Positions 1-31,535 of a stretch of DNA of 64,000 bases are shown one piece after another; the first letter of the stretch is position 1, and every line of letters starts with the position of its first letter. Under the pieces are notes generated by a model that was given only the letters and a program-made list of their open reading frames with translations, was not told where the DNA came from and did no database searches. The DNA is from Triplophysa rosa. Its lineage: Eukaryota > Chordata > Actinopteri > Cypriniformes > Nemacheilidae. The DNA is taken from assembly GCF_024868665.1 (NCBI RefSeq), contig NC_079907.1, positions 14,720,474 to 14,784,473 on the forward strand. The letters run 5' to 3'. A program made the translations under genes and the position numbers.

Positions 1-18985
<18,985 letters not shown>

Positions 18986-20400
18986 GTTGAAAAATCTTGC
19001 ACCAATTTCAGCCCATTAACAGACAGCGAATTGAATGGATGTGTCCAGTTTGGAACATTTACTTTTCTGTGTAAAGTTTTTACAGTTTGTCATATTTTTT
19101 AAAACTTTTATCCTAATTCCCAGCCGTAGAGACAGATACTATAAATGTCTTCTGGCTCATTGCAGATGTAAGAAAAGTAACTTATGTCTTTATCATGTTG
19201 TGTTTTATTTACCAAAGTGACATGACAGTCATGTTTAAGGGCCTATAAATGATATGATGGTTTCTCAGTTTTGCAATGCTACAAGCTATAAAACTTTCAA
19301 CTATATGCGGCAGTGCCTTTAAAACAGATGTTTTTTAATACATATAGCAAAAGATGTGCAAAGGTGCCCTGTCATGTGGCTGGATTCATTGTCTTTAAAG
19401 CTTCTCTTTGACAGGATAAGAATTTTAGGATAAAATAGAAATGTTTTAGTCATGCTGAGATCTCAACAATACTATAAAGTCATTAAGTGGTTCAAACGTG
19501 GGTTCAAGGCTGGATTTAAAATTCAGTCTGTTTTTTTCCCTTTTATTTTAGGCCATATTTCTGTGCTTACACAAATGCCGTTTTTATTTAATGGATTTTG
19601 GTGACTTTTCTCCATTCGTGCCTCTTTTTAAAAATTAAAGTACATAGGTGAACTCAGTTAAGCTCATTATTTAGAATTAGTAATTTTTCTCTTTTTTATA
19701 TAATAGTATAATGTTGAAATTATTATTATAATGTGTGCCTGTAGCCTGTCAAAGTTAATCCTAAATCGAGTGGTTTAAAGAAAACCACTTTAATTGAGTG
19801 TCAGAGCAAAAATGGTTTAATTTAATGAAAATAAAATTGCAAACTAGAAATATGAGATTTGGTTGTCTAACATACAAATGGATTCTTATCAGTGGCATAT
19901 TACACCAAAGACACCCCATCACATCAGTACATATGCTAAAATTTGTTCGCCCTGCTTTACAGCTAAATAATCACAAATAAGAGGCCATGTGGTGAAAATA
20001 AAGCTTGAATTTTTGTACAAAGAACAAAACTACCTAATCTCTCAAACAGTGTGCAAAACAATAATAATCACTGGCATATTTGTGATAAATTGTTTTGCAA
20101 ATGTTCCACAATTGTTTTACAGACTTCTCTGTAAACTCAGAATCTTTAAAGAATTTGACAGAAGCCAACGCATTTGATCTCAAACAGTTGTGTTGTGTCT
20201 TTTTATTTTAATGTATATTTTGCAGAAAGCTAATCTCATTAGAGATTAAAATGTTGTTTTGTGGTGAATTAATAAAACATGTTTAGAATAGACCTTGGAA
20301 TGTGTTTGTGCTACAATGATCAACATGTATTTTTGTAAGATGGCCTTGTAGATAATGAAAATGTATGTTGTATGTGTAATAAACATAAAATGCTGCTTAG
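18986..20400 (+). other. pcgf5: pcgf5 3' untranslated region (probable)
   Basis: AT-rich sequence after the pcgf5 stop, without recognisable repeats. The extent is inferred from candidate polyadenylation signals near 20271 and 20378. Confidence 0.5.
20271..20383 (+). terminator. Candidate pcgf5 polyadenylation signals
   Basis: AATAAA at 20271-20276 and again at 20378-20383, about 1.3-1.4 kb after the pcgf5 stop, with T/GT-rich sequence downstream. Either could serve. Confidence 0.4.
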
Positions 20401-23010
20401 AATATTCTATTTTTCAATGTAAGGTGCTGATGTGATTTATGTAGATTAGACGTGTTTATATAATATCTGCCAGTTTTTGTATTTGTGTTTTTGTTCAGAA
20501 GAAAAATACATTTAATATTGGTAAATATCTCTGTGCCTTTTTGATTTCATTGTTGCCTTGTGGTATTTCAAAATGACAAGAGTCAAACAGTGTTCATTAT
20601 TTGTATCATTTGAGATATTTTTATTTATGCCACTAGCATCACCAAACACAATCGGGCAATTCCAGCGTTGATGTGACATTTTCAGTCAAAACCTGAAATA
20701 TAAATTCTCAGAGAATGTATTTATTACCAATATATTAAATCATCTGTTTAAATTTTACCAAACCCCTGATGACAGCATCCACACATCAGAAATATATCAG
20801 TCTTTTAAAAGAGAAAAATTCATGTGTTATGGATGACACAAAAAGGATGCAGATCTTTGAGAGACAAATACTTTGTAGGATTTCTGTGAATGAAAGTGTG
20901 TAAACCAGAAGCAATTATACCCAACAAATGGAGAAGGTCTTGATAGACAGCAGAAGATAGCATTTACATTGAAAAATGGACAAACTACAGCTTTAAGCTC
21001 TCTCTCCCTTCTGAAAATGGTCTTGTTGCACTGCGGCTGCGGTGTGTGGCGCTCTGGGTGCGGTGACACTGCCTCATATTTTCTCTGTGATTTCATCTTA
21101 GGTTCATCTGCCAAGGATGGAATTTCTTCTCTGCTAAAATCCATCGACTTTTTATGTGAATCAGCTTTCACTGCTTTTGGTGGGGAGATCACGCTGCCAA
21201 AAGATCACTTTAAAATAAGACAGCTCTTACAGACACACACGCACAAGCGCACATACTTATTTTGAAGGTTAATAAGACAATGTGATCATTGAGCTGTGTG
21301 TTTGTGTGTGTGTGCATCTATTCTGCTTCTAGTAAGGTCGTACAGCATCTGATCCAATCGCCTGTCAGGTTTGCTGTTAGTTAAATCTTCTGAATGTTGC
21401 ACTGCTATCGGTTCCTCTTTTTCAAAAAGCCCGGTGTCACCACCTCTGGATTTCCACTCTCTGCTTCAGCCAAGCAGTCAGATTTTCCAGAAGCACTTCT
21501 GTCTAGCTTCTGGTGTAGGACAGCGTATCTTCTCACCTGTGCCAAATGCATTGAGCGTCTGGCCAATAGAGAATTACTGTAACCTTTGTCTTTATTTTTT
21601 GTTCCTTCTCAAAAAATACACATTTTAAGGCACCAATAAAAAATCAAGACTCCATAACTCGAGGGTTAACCCCACACCATGTACTCTGCAGGCAGTTTGC
21701 CATCTCAATTTGATCTCATTAGTATCTTTGTTTGTTCAGCTGTAAGCATTTATGTCTAGTTGGCTCACCAGATGTTTAACCAAACATTTGTGTCACACTT
21801 TCAACTAAAGTCCTTTTCACGGTTTCACTGCAATGAATAAACAGTTGGGAAAAGTTTCAATTTGAGACTGTTCTGTAAAAAAACAGACTTTACACTCAGA
21901 GCCAAAGATAATGCTCAACACAGAGATCAGTGTTATGACAGTCACTGTCAGTTTTTATTATATATATATATATAAATACTGTATGTGCTAAGTTAAGTTT
22001 TTGCCAGTTTAACATTCAGGGTGATGGTGATGAAGACTTAGAGAAAGTCTCAGCACCAAGTTTCCTGGCATGTACGGTTACAGAAGTCATATTAATTCTG
22101 ACTGTCATCGGTGGTATAGTTTAATTCAGGGGGTTATGGAGACTCCCATGAGACCACAAGGGGGTGCTAGTGTATGCTATAGAATTGGGTAGAAATAACA
22201 TCTGTTCACTTTCTACATTAATATATTTTTTATCTCAAAGATAGTATAATTTAACATGAAGTCGATGAAGTGGTTCTCAGACAAGTAAATAGTCATATAC
22301 ATTCCTTTATTTAACCTCTTTACAAATGACAAGCCCCTAAGGGACACAAATCAATGGAGGTTGTTTGTTGTCTGTAATCTGCATAACCTTTACAGAATTG
22401 GCAGCTGAGTTTTTTGGTTGGGCGCTGGGCTGTGAGACTCAAAAGAACTTTCTATTTTGTCACAAAAAAGTGATTCCAGTCAAATGTCAGTGGACTTTTA
22501 GAAGTACAGCACCACATAATTCTTGTTGTGCTGCAGGGGAGCAGATGACCAGACATGTTGTACTTACATTTTGTTCTAGTCTTTCATTTCAGCTTAAAAT
22601 GCAAACACTGCACATGTGAATACCAGCAGGTGAATCATCATGCATTTTGCAGTGTTTAGCATTGTAAAACACCTTTTTCTAAACAAACATTTTATTGATA
22701 TGGTGCAGTTCTTTGCAGACTTTTAACATTTACTTGTAAACAGTAAAGTAAATTGTCTAAATGATTCTAAACCCAATTCTAACTCCACTAAATCTACTGC
22801 TTTACAAAAAATATTAATTTTAACATTTATTATTTACATATTAACTACAATTACAGCATCTGTTTCTAAACTGTCTGGCAGAACTTAACACAGACATCAA
22901 ACATGAATAAAACCTATAGCTTATTTATAAAAGCATAATGAGACTTGCAGAAAGAAATTGTTGTATGATATTACATACCAATAACATTTATTCATTTTGT
23001 GTATAGTTTG
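20401..23010. other. Intergenic region between pcgf5 and hectd2, part 1
   Basis: Holds the dispersed repeat at 20825-20939 and a short TA tract at about 21958-21974. An open minus-strand frame, 21192-20827 (121 residues), has a charged N-terminal half (SQRKYEAVSPHPERHTPQ). It matches no family I know and overlaps the repeat, so I do not call it a gene. The rest shows nothing. Confidence 0.4.
20825..20939. repeat. Dispersed repeat, copy B
   Basis: Partner of 11852-11975; see GGATTTCTGTGAAT and ATACCCAACAAAT in both. Confidence 0.45.
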
Positions 23011-23518
23011 TGTCATGAAACAGGTGGGTAAGAACCCAATTGCAGGCAGCGGGGATGAAGGGGTTAACACAAGACTTTATTCAAATGATAAAACACAAAA
23101 CAAGAACCCACATGGGGGTAAAACAGTAACAACGAATAAACAGGGACAAAGAACTAAACACTAGACTAACCAATAATAGACATGAACTAAACTCAACACT
23201 TACTGTGATGAGACTGGAGAATCCACAACAGGAACACAAGCATGATGAGAAGGTAAGCACAACATGAATACACGCAGCGAACACAATGACCAAACACAGG
23301 ACAATGAAACATGAGGACTAAAGGGGAGCAAATCAAGAAAGGACAGGTGCGGGGCATGAACTAATTAACAAGCAATAACGAGACGAAAGGGCGGGAACAG
23401 AGACGAGACCTGGAGAGAGCGAGTATGGCAGACCAAAACTGTATCTCTCTCCACATGAAACAAGGGATTCTGCCACAAGACCAATAAATACATGACATGA
23501 TGAGGCAGAATCATGACA
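23011..23518 (-). repeat. Solo LTR with perfect target duplication
   Basis: TGTCATGAAACAGG ... GAATCATGACA, flanked by GTTTG at 23006-23010 and 23519-23523. The right third is close to the solo LTR at 17913 (ACATGATGAGGCAGAATCAT in both). Confidence 0.88.
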
Positions 23519-23973
23519 GTTTGTTTAAGTTCTTAAGAATTTTGTAATTTTATTCAATTTACACCCTATTATAACACCCCATTATCGTGGTGGGTATACA
23601 CAAAAACATAGGACAATCCATTACAACATTTAACCCACATATTTATATAAAATTGTTACAAAGAGTGGTTGTATTTCTAAATGTAAAAATATGTCATTTC
23701 AGAATTTACACCTGCTTAATTTTTAAACTAAGTGAATATAAAGAATCAAGGCTGTTGGTATATTTTTATTTGCCACGTGTGGTTGTTCTTGTATCGTGTC
23801 ATGTTCTTATGTCATATAAGTGAGGTTAAGTTAAATTAAGCAGTAGCGAGGTTAGATGAACATGAATGCAGTCAGTCGCAGAGTTTCTATAATTTCGCTA
23901 TAATTTCGCAATAATGGCATCTCATAGATTTCCACTGTTTTCATAATGGAATTCTTATATAACTCTATACATC
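23519..23973. other. Intergenic, nothing recognised
   Basis: AT-rich sequence; the chance frame at 23587-23823 has no recognisable product. Confidence 0.35.
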
Positions 23974-25371
23974 CAATACTCGAGTTGAGGGGGGATGGCA
24001 TCCCCCTTTGAATTAAAGATGATCAAAATCATCCCCCTTCTAAAATGGCCATCCCCCTTCCCATCCCGTTATTTTATCAATGAATGTGTAAATATTACCA
24101 GTGGTACTTTACCACTACTTCAACATTTAGTTTTTGCGAATATTGAATAGGCTAAAATACTGTGGACGAGGGGAACGTGCACATAATGACACGACGATTT
24201 GTTTTAAATTAACGTCACATCCGTCAGCGACATAGCAGCACAGGTGCTGGTGCCGGTGATTTCAGCATCATGGCCAAGCCCAAGCGACATGGACCGCTTG
24301 ACCCGAGGGACTTCGGCTTTAAGAGGGCAAGAAGTAGCACTGAAGATAAGTCAAGAGTCAGGAATACTTTTGATATGTCACCAAAGGCGGAATCTCTGGA
24401 CAGAGGCGATAACAACACAGTTAACGATGTTAGTTAGTTTTGAGCTTTTTTTCTTGTTAGCTAACGTCAGGTTAGACTTTACATTCACAAAGTTAATGTT
24501 AGATTTGGTTTCTGTTTCACCTGGAATATTTTACTGCAGGGTTTCCCACAGCACGTTACAGCGGCCGCCTAAGCAACACACGCCTCCTTAACTAACCTAA
24601 GTAGAATTTTTTTATGAGCGTTATCTGCCGTGTTACTCGGTCCTGTCCGATGAGCGGCATCTGGTGGAATGTCATCGCGCTATTTATCATCGTTCGCCAA
24701 ACATTCTACAACATACAAATGGCAAGTGCAAGGAAAGCCATTACTAGCCATTACTTTTCCTTGCATGACATTTAAAGACTAACACATTTTCTGGGGGAAA
24801 GCCTGTTACTGGAATAGTAAACATTTCTCTAATTGAATATGGGCTAGGCGACTGCCCTCTTATTTTATAAATAAAAACCTAACTTGACAGTAGGCTACTT
24901 GACTGTCTGCTCATTCTAACAAAACCATAATGCCATGGTTTTCTTTATATAGAGGATAACCATAACCAGATTTTGTAAATGGTACATTTGTTTAATCCAT
25001 TTGTTCTTGCACTTCAATTAAAATGGACTTGACTTGAGAGGATTCATGTTCATTTACAATGTTTTGTGAGGTTTTGTTTCAACATTTAATAGATGAATTC
25101 CCAATAGATTTATAGGTATCATGAAGTTGCACTTGCACAGTTGCACCCAGTGGAAAAATACTTTAATATAATTGATGCGCAATATATCAATAGCATGCAT
25201 GTTGTTTTAGAGTAATATAATATAATAATTATATTTGTGCTTAAACAATAATCAAAAGGGTAACCCGTTGGTCTCCCACCATATGCGCTGTCATCAGCAC
25301 AAATGATATCTGCCTAAACGTTAAATCCAATCCACCATCCCCCCTGATTTCTTTTTACAACTCGAGTACTG
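23974..25371 (+). mobile_element. hAT-type element with 8-bp target duplication
   Basis: Ends CAATACTCGAGTTG and (reversed) CAGTACTCGAGTTG. Flanks TATACATC at 23966-23973 and 25372-25379 are identical. GGGGGGATGG-like sequence follows inside each end. At 1.4 kb it is too short for a full transposase; a short ORF at 24270-24437 may be its remnant. Confidence 0.85.
24270..24437 (+). CDS. Short basic ORF inside the hAT element
   Basis: 55 residues, starting MAKPKRHGPLDPRDFGFKRA and ending TVNDVS. It could be a first exon for the N-terminus of a hAT transposase, since its position about 300 bp from the left end suits that. I do not recognise a domain, and it may be chance. Confidence 0.25.
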   Translation: MAKPKRHGPLDPRDFGFKRARSSTEDKSRVRNTFDMSPKAESLDRGDNNTVNDVS

Positions 25372-25908
25372 TATACATCATTAGACTTTATTAGCTGATT
25401 TAAAGGCATGTTTTACTATGTTTGTGGGACATTTAAAAAATTGTGCCACTTAGAAGTTAAACCTGTATACACACATAAAATCATGATGTACAGTAGCCTA
25501 CCGTCTGTGAAATCTGCTTTTGTGCTGCAACACTGAATAACTAACAAATCTGTCAGAGCCACAATACAACTTCAGAAGAGACTGTAGCCTTTTCTGATGA
25601 TTGCAATCTGAAGCTCATGTTGAAAATGTCCTTCATGTCAACAACAATGTGTACAAAATAGTTCTAGACCAAAATAGATCCACTGGGATAGTTCACCAAA
25701 AAGCGAAAATTCTGTCATCATCTGTACTTGCCTGAATGGTGCTGTTTGAAATAAAAACAGGGGCTGTCGTATTCCAAAAAAGACTAAATGGAACCTTTTG
25801 CATTATACTGTCGATACACACTGGAGGAGAAGAAATGGAAATAAAGACACTTTGTTGTGCTAGCTGATTACATTGTAAGGAATCAGAATTTTTACAGCAG
25901 TCAGTATA
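25372..25908. other. Intergenic with a MITE fragment
   Basis: 25690-25735 reads GGGATAGTTCACC then GAAAATTCTGTCATCATCTG, one end of the MITE type at 34735. The other end is not present. Confidence 0.45.
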
Positions 25909-27467
25909 CAGTGAGGGAAATAAGTATTTGATCCCCTGCTGATTTTGTAAGTTTGCCTACTTTCAAACAAATTAAGGGTCTATAATTTTTATGGTGGGTT
26001 TATTTTAACTGATAGACACAGAATATTTAAAAAAATCAGGGGAAAAAATGTTATATAAAGGTTATAAATTGATTTCCATTTCAGTCAGTGAAATAAGTAT
26101 TTGATCCCCAAGCAAAACATAACTTTGTACTTTGTGGAGAAACCCTTGTTGGCAAGCACAGAGGTCAGACATTTCTGATAGTTGGTCACCAGGTTTGCAC
26201 ATGTGTCCGGATACATTTAGTCCACTCCTCTGTCAATCTTTAAGGTTTCTTGGCTGTCGCTCAGCAAATTGGAGTTTTAGCCTCCTTCACAGAGGTTCTA
26301 TAGGACTAGGGTCTAGAGACTGGCTAGGACATTTAATGTGCTTCTCCTTAAGCCACTATTTGGTTGTCTTGGCAATATGTTTTGCGTCTTTGTCATGTTA
26401 AAGGCTCATCCATGACCCATCTTCAGTGACCTAGTTAAGGGGAGGAGGTTCTCGTCCAAGATTTTACGGTACATGGGCCCGTCCCTCAGCCCCTCAATGC
26501 GGTGAAGTCATCCTGTATACCTGTAGCAGAGAAAAAGCCCTAAAGCAGAATGTTTCCAACACTGTGCTTCTCTGTAGACATGATGTTCTTGGGCTCATAG
26601 TCAGCATTTCTCTCCCTCCAAACACAGGAGTCCATTTTGGTCTCACAGCAGTGCCAGCACTTTCGCCAAAGCCTTTTCTGAATCATTTTTATGTTCATTG
26701 TCAAACTTAAGACGAGCCAGGCGGGCCTTCTTGGGCAGGAGGACCTTGCGGGTGCTTCAGGATTTCAGTCTACTGTGGCATAGCGTGTTACCAATGTGTT
26801 ACCAATGTTTTGCTTGCTAACTGTGTTCCCAACTGTCTTGAAATCATTAACAGGCTTCTTCCGTGTAGTTCTGGGCTGATCTTTAACATTTCTCATGATC
26901 ATCTTTACCCCATTGGGGAAATATTGCAGGGAGCTCCAGAACAAGGGCATTTGATAGTTATTTTGTATATCTTCTATTTCCAAATAATCACACCAACAGT
27001 TGTCTCCTTCTCACCAAGCTTCTGTCTGTAGCCTATTCAAGGTTTGTGCAGGTCTCCAATCTTGTCGCTGACATCCTTTAAAACCTATTTGGTCTGGACC
27101 ATGGTGTTGGAGAGGTTGAACTGGAAGATACAGATTCTGTTGGCAGGCATCTTTTATATACATAACAAGCTGATTTAGGAGTACTTTCTTAAAGTGACAG
27201 GACTAATCTGTGGTCCATATAGGCACATAACCAATCTGTGGAGCCAGAATTCTTGCTAGTTGGTAGGGGATCAAATACTTATTTCACTGACTGAAATGCA
27301 AATCAATTTATAACCTTTATATAACATTTTTTTCCCCTGATTTTTTTTAATATTCTGTGTCTATCAGTTAAAATAAACCCACCATAAAAATTATAGACCC
27401 TTCATTTGTTTGTAAGTAGGCAAACTTACAAAATCAGCAGGGGATCAAATACTTATTTCCCTCACTG
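25909..27467 (-). mobile_element. Tc1-like DNA transposon (copy 2, decayed)
   Basis: Inverted repeats of about 220 bp start CAGTGAGGGAAATAAGTATT; each arm contains a second internal copy of AAATAAGTATTTGATCCCC, the direct-repeat layout of IR/DR Tc1 elements. TA flanks at 25907-25908 and 27468-27469. Length 1.56 kb is normal for Tc1. It is a different family from copy 1 (15182); the termini recall the Passport group, from memory. Confidence 0.9.
26130..27130 (-). pseudogene. Tc1-like transposase remnant
   Basis: The minus strand shows scattered transposase-like pieces with several stops and shifts. For example, ACAAAGACGCAAAACATATT (about 26391) falls where the HDND-K-HIAK motif would be, followed by a decayed proline/Glu segment near 26300. 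No intact catalytic triad. Confidence 0.55.
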
Positions 27468-27469
27468 TA

Positions 27470-30111
27470 AGAACGTGGAATATAGTCGCAGAAAAAAAGA
27501 GACCATTTCAAAATAAATAATTTTTATTTACTATTTATAGGTATGTGTTTAGGTAAATTATCATTTTTGTTTCATTCTGTGAACTACTAACAATATTTCT
27601 CCCAAATTACAAATAAAAACATTGTTTCTATTTGCATTTATTTGCAGAAAATGAAAACTGGAGAGAACAAGGTGAAAATAACAGAAAAGATGCTGTGTAT
27701 TTTTTCAGACCTCAAATACTGCAAAGAAAACAAGTTCATATTCACTTTTAAGCAATACAACACTAATATTTGTACATGTATTTAGGAAAAGTTCAAAAAT
27801 ATTTTTTATGTGATTACCTCGATTTTCATCACAGTTTTCATACGTCTTGTCATGCTGTCGGTCTTTCACATTGCTGTTGGATGACTTTATGTTGATTTTG
27901 TTGAAATTAAGACACTGGGCTGGAATGGTCCAATACATCTAGAAATGCTAATTAAATAAGAATTTGGAATGGTCTGTTACTTTTTTCACGGCTGTATATT
28001 ATGGAATCCCTGAAGAGGAAGAGGAACATAAGATTGTAAAATGATTTTAACTTGATAGCCATGATATAAAAAGGCTTTTTATGTTCATCATTAAAGATTA
28101 TCAGCATCAGAAATTTCTCTGCATGCTTGGTTTGGCAGTGATCTCTTATTTTGCTCCTAGATTCAATTCATAACTGAGTTGACCAGCTAAGCCATAACAT
28201 TGCAACCTCCAGGCGACTGATAGCTGTTCTAAACCAGAGCCTCCTGCTGGGTTTTCCTTTTTCAGCATCAGTCCAGCATGAATTTGGAATGGCATCCAGC
28301 CAGGCAGGAAAAAGATGAAGCTTCAGTACGCTCATCCATGGTGTGAAATTCCTCCTGATGTGGTCAATGAATGAGGTGACAACCATTGAGTTATGTAAAG
28401 GGCATGTTCACAAGTTTATGTTGGTGTAGAGTTTAAAAGTTACATACTGAACACAGTCAGATGGGCCTTTTGCACTTTGTATAACAAACTGTGTTATTCT
28501 TGAATTATCTGTTTCTGTATGTGTGTAATTTGTCTCCAAAATTTCCCAAAATGTTATAAAACTGAAAAACCTTATAAAACTTTTTTCGTCATGAAAAAGC
28601 ATGTAAAACCTTTCAGTACTTAAGAATTTCAGAATCTCAGTAATTATTGTGCAGTAATCTGACAACATAAACAGATCAAGCAGTAAAGTGTGGTGTAAGT
28701 TTATAGCTTAATGTCATGCTGACAGGGTCAGTTGTCCGACAGGGTGTCTGTCCAGTGTCACCTGAGCCATATCCTACTGTATGTCAATGCCAACTGCAGT
28801 AGTGTACTCGAACGCTCATGTTACTGTACAGAAATGTTTGTCTGACTGTATAGGAGACAGTGTTTGCAAAGTGCCTGATATGGTCAAAACATGTGGCAGA
28901 CATTTACTTACAAAAACTGTGTGCAAATTTACACAAAACATTAAGTAAATCTTACTAGTTGCTAAATGCATGTTGAATAGATTATTTAGGCCATTATTGA
29001 ACTTTAAGAGATCATAAAGAATGTGTACATTGTGTGTTTCTAATTTTTTATAAACACCTGTCACTTGACCTTTAATTTCAAGGCATATGTCTAAATGATT
29101 GACGTCAATTATGTGGAGAAAAATATAATCATGACAACATATTAGTTACTTCTTTAAAAGTACAAAAAATGCTTACAAATATTAAACACATCTTATAACA
29201 GCCCATAATACATGAGAACTCCTTTGATACTGTTTAAAAAGCAGTAAAAAAGTAATAGGACTATATGGTTGATACAATGCATGGAATACCAAAAGTACAT
29301 TTTAAATACTTTAAAGATGCTAAAATATAACATATATGATATACATTTTAGACACATTTAATAAGCACAACAGGTGACATGTCTAACCCAGCAATGTGTA
29401 GCCTATACAGTATATTCACACAGAAAGATCTCTCCCTCCACCTACTGGCTGATCGTTTGAACACTCACAATCTGATGTTCTGTTGTTCGGCTGGACAATT
29501 TTTAGTGTTCATATTTTATATAAAATCTGTTTGGAATGTTAATTCATATTCTTTGTATCCTATTCATACATAAATGACGGCAGCTATTCTTCTTCTTTTT
29601 TCTTATGTGAGCACCACTTATCCATATGTGTGTGATTTCTTTTGTTACTGTCTATTCTTTTGTAAATATTTATGACTAGAAAAGCAGAGTAATATTGATG
29701 GACAATAATTGGACTGTGTACCTCACCAAAGGTAAATGACTGCAACAGCAGAAATGAATGGAAATGAGAGGTAATAGAGGAAAGCTGACGCACATATGAC
29801 TCCTATATTCCTATGACTGAACCTAATTCACAATGCACCCTCTCATTGTCACAAACCAATAGAGACCTGACTAAATGTAAATTTTATATTTAGCCTATAC
29901 AATATTCCAATTGCAAATTACTTCATCATATTAAAACAACAATGTTGATGACAGTGCTAATATATTAATAATAAATTATATTAAATTACAAAAAGTAATT
30001 ACAGACTTACTGTAAGACCAAAATACATCCTAACTCATAGGATTTAACCTTTTTATCGCATTTTTATTATGCTGTATTATCACATTATGAGGTTGTATTA
30101 TATATTGATTG
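27470..30111. other. Intergenic region between pcgf5 and hectd2, part 2
   Basis: 2.6 kb, AT-rich, mostly unique. I see no coding exon, RNA gene or element ends. Open frames here are short and give no recognisable product. Confidence 0.4.
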
Positions 30112-30119
30112 ATTATATA

Positions 30120-30597
30120 CAGTGTTGGGTGTAACTAGTTACTAAGTAATTAGTTAGTGTACATTTTTAAGGGAAAAGTAATTAAATTAAAGTAAGGGAT
30201 TACTCTTATTTTTCCTGTAATTTAATTACAGTTACTTCTGATGTAATTAAACTAAATACTTTGTGTAATATGTGTGTGTGCAGAAGAGGAATTTACATCA
30301 AAATTCAAAGTCTAACTTTAAAATCCGTGCTTTAATGTATAATTCTCACATTTGTAATTAATAATAATACTTTATGTGGTTTTATATTATTTATTTGAAT
30401 GAATTAAAAGAGCTGTTTCATGCCTATCCTTCAATCACTTAACTCATCAAGGTTGTTAGGATATAGAAAGTCATTAGTCATAAGTAATTAAATACTTTTT
30501 GAAGAGAGTAACTTGTACAGTAATCTAATTACACTATTGAATATGTAATTAGTAACTAGTAATTAATTACTTTTTCAGAGTAACTTACCCAACACTG
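30120..30597. mobile_element. hAT-type MITE with perfect 8-bp target duplication
   Basis: Ends CAGTGTTGGGTGTAAC and (reversed) CAGTGTTGGGTAAGTTACTC, flanked by ATTATATA at 30112-30119 and 30598-30605. The interior is AT-rich, with GTAATTA repeats, and non-coding. Confidence 0.9.
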
Positions 30598-30907
30598 ATT
30601 ATATATTTGGAGTGGAGAGCCCCAACATTTGATATAATAAATATCCTTCAAAACACTTTAAGGTTTTCTCTTTAACTCTTTGACGTAAATATTAACAGTG
30701 GCTTGATTTTGGCGACAATAACAAACACACAAATTCTGTATAGGCCTATGCCTATTATATATTATTGCCTTGTCTATACTGTATGTGTATTGCCTATATA
30801 ATAGCATACAGCAAATTCGAAATCTGGTGGGCGTATCTCTCCAGGTCTTAATTAGAAGTGTGCAATAAATATGACTCAGCAACACAGCCCCCCCCACCCC
30901 CCCTCCC

Positions 30908-30908
<1 letters not shown>

Positions 30909-31000
<92 letters not shown>

Positions 31001-31001
31001 N

Positions 31002-31049
<48 letters not shown>
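30909..31049. repeat. Long (CT)n microsatellite with an unresolved base
   Basis: About 140 bp of nearly pure CT, with one N at 31001, so the true length is uncertain. A C-rich tract (30889-30908) precedes it. It lies about 420 bp upstream of the hectd2 start codon. The Ser-Leu and Arg-Glu repeat frames across it are artefacts. Confidence 0.97.
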
Positions 31050-31050
<1 letters not shown>

Positions 31051-31469
31051 GTAGAGGCAGCGGCCGTATCCAAGTCCGTAACTATACAGACCTCCTCATC
31101 CTCAACAACATGGCGCCAGCGTACAGCTGGATCGCACACAGACGCCAGGATACTTCTCCACCAAGTTAGTTAAGTAACCAAACGCAGCGTCGCGAAGTTT
31201 TTTTCCTTGCTTTTCTTTTGACTTTTCTTGTTACTCGGTTCGTGTTCTCTCTTTGGTAAGCAAATTTAACCAGTTTTGGTTACCAAAACTCACCTGCTTT
31301 ACAGAAAGAACAGCGGGTACTGGACTTTGTGCTGCTGTATTTCTCAAAGTGAAAGAAAAGCTCGGACTGAGATTACGCAGACGGGGAAAAAACGTTTTTC
31401 CAGAAAAATAAAGCCATGTAACGTTAACTGTGCTCGAAAGCGTTTTCTTCAGAAGACATGCATTTAAAC
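31050..31469 (+). promoter_or_regulatory. hectd2: Probable hectd2 promoter and 5' UTR
   Basis: The sequence changes from AT-rich intergenic to a mixed, CpG-containing stretch (GCGTCGCG, AACGTTAACG) right before the hectd2 start codon. No TATA box is obvious. The transcription start is not visible. Confidence 0.4.
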
Positions 31470-31535
31470 ATGAGTGAAAATAACTATCCTCTTGAAGAAC
31501 GGGATAGAGACAGACTTCCTCCAATAATCAATCAT
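31470..31535 (+). CDS. hectd2: hectd2 coding exon 1
   Basis: MSENNYPLEERDRDRLPPII then NH. An in-frame ATG 12 bp upstream (31458) would add MHLN; I chose 31470 because other HECTD2 proteins begin MSE. The exon must end in phase 0 to join exon 2. The only site that allows this is CAT followed by GCAAGT, a GC donor. Using the nearby GT at 31540 would run exon 2 into a TAG. Confidence 0.8.

Noticed and set aside
20827..21192. 121-residue minus-strand frame as a gene between pcgf5 and hectd2
   Set aside because: No family recognised, no splice context, and it overlaps a dispersed repeat.
27705..29064. Several 70-90 residue minus-strand frames
   Set aside because: AT-rich intergenic sequence with no recognisable product; consistent with chance.
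30658..31173. Open frames of Arg-Glu or Ser-Leu repeats on both strands
   Set aside because: They are translations of the CT microsatellite and run through an unresolved base.
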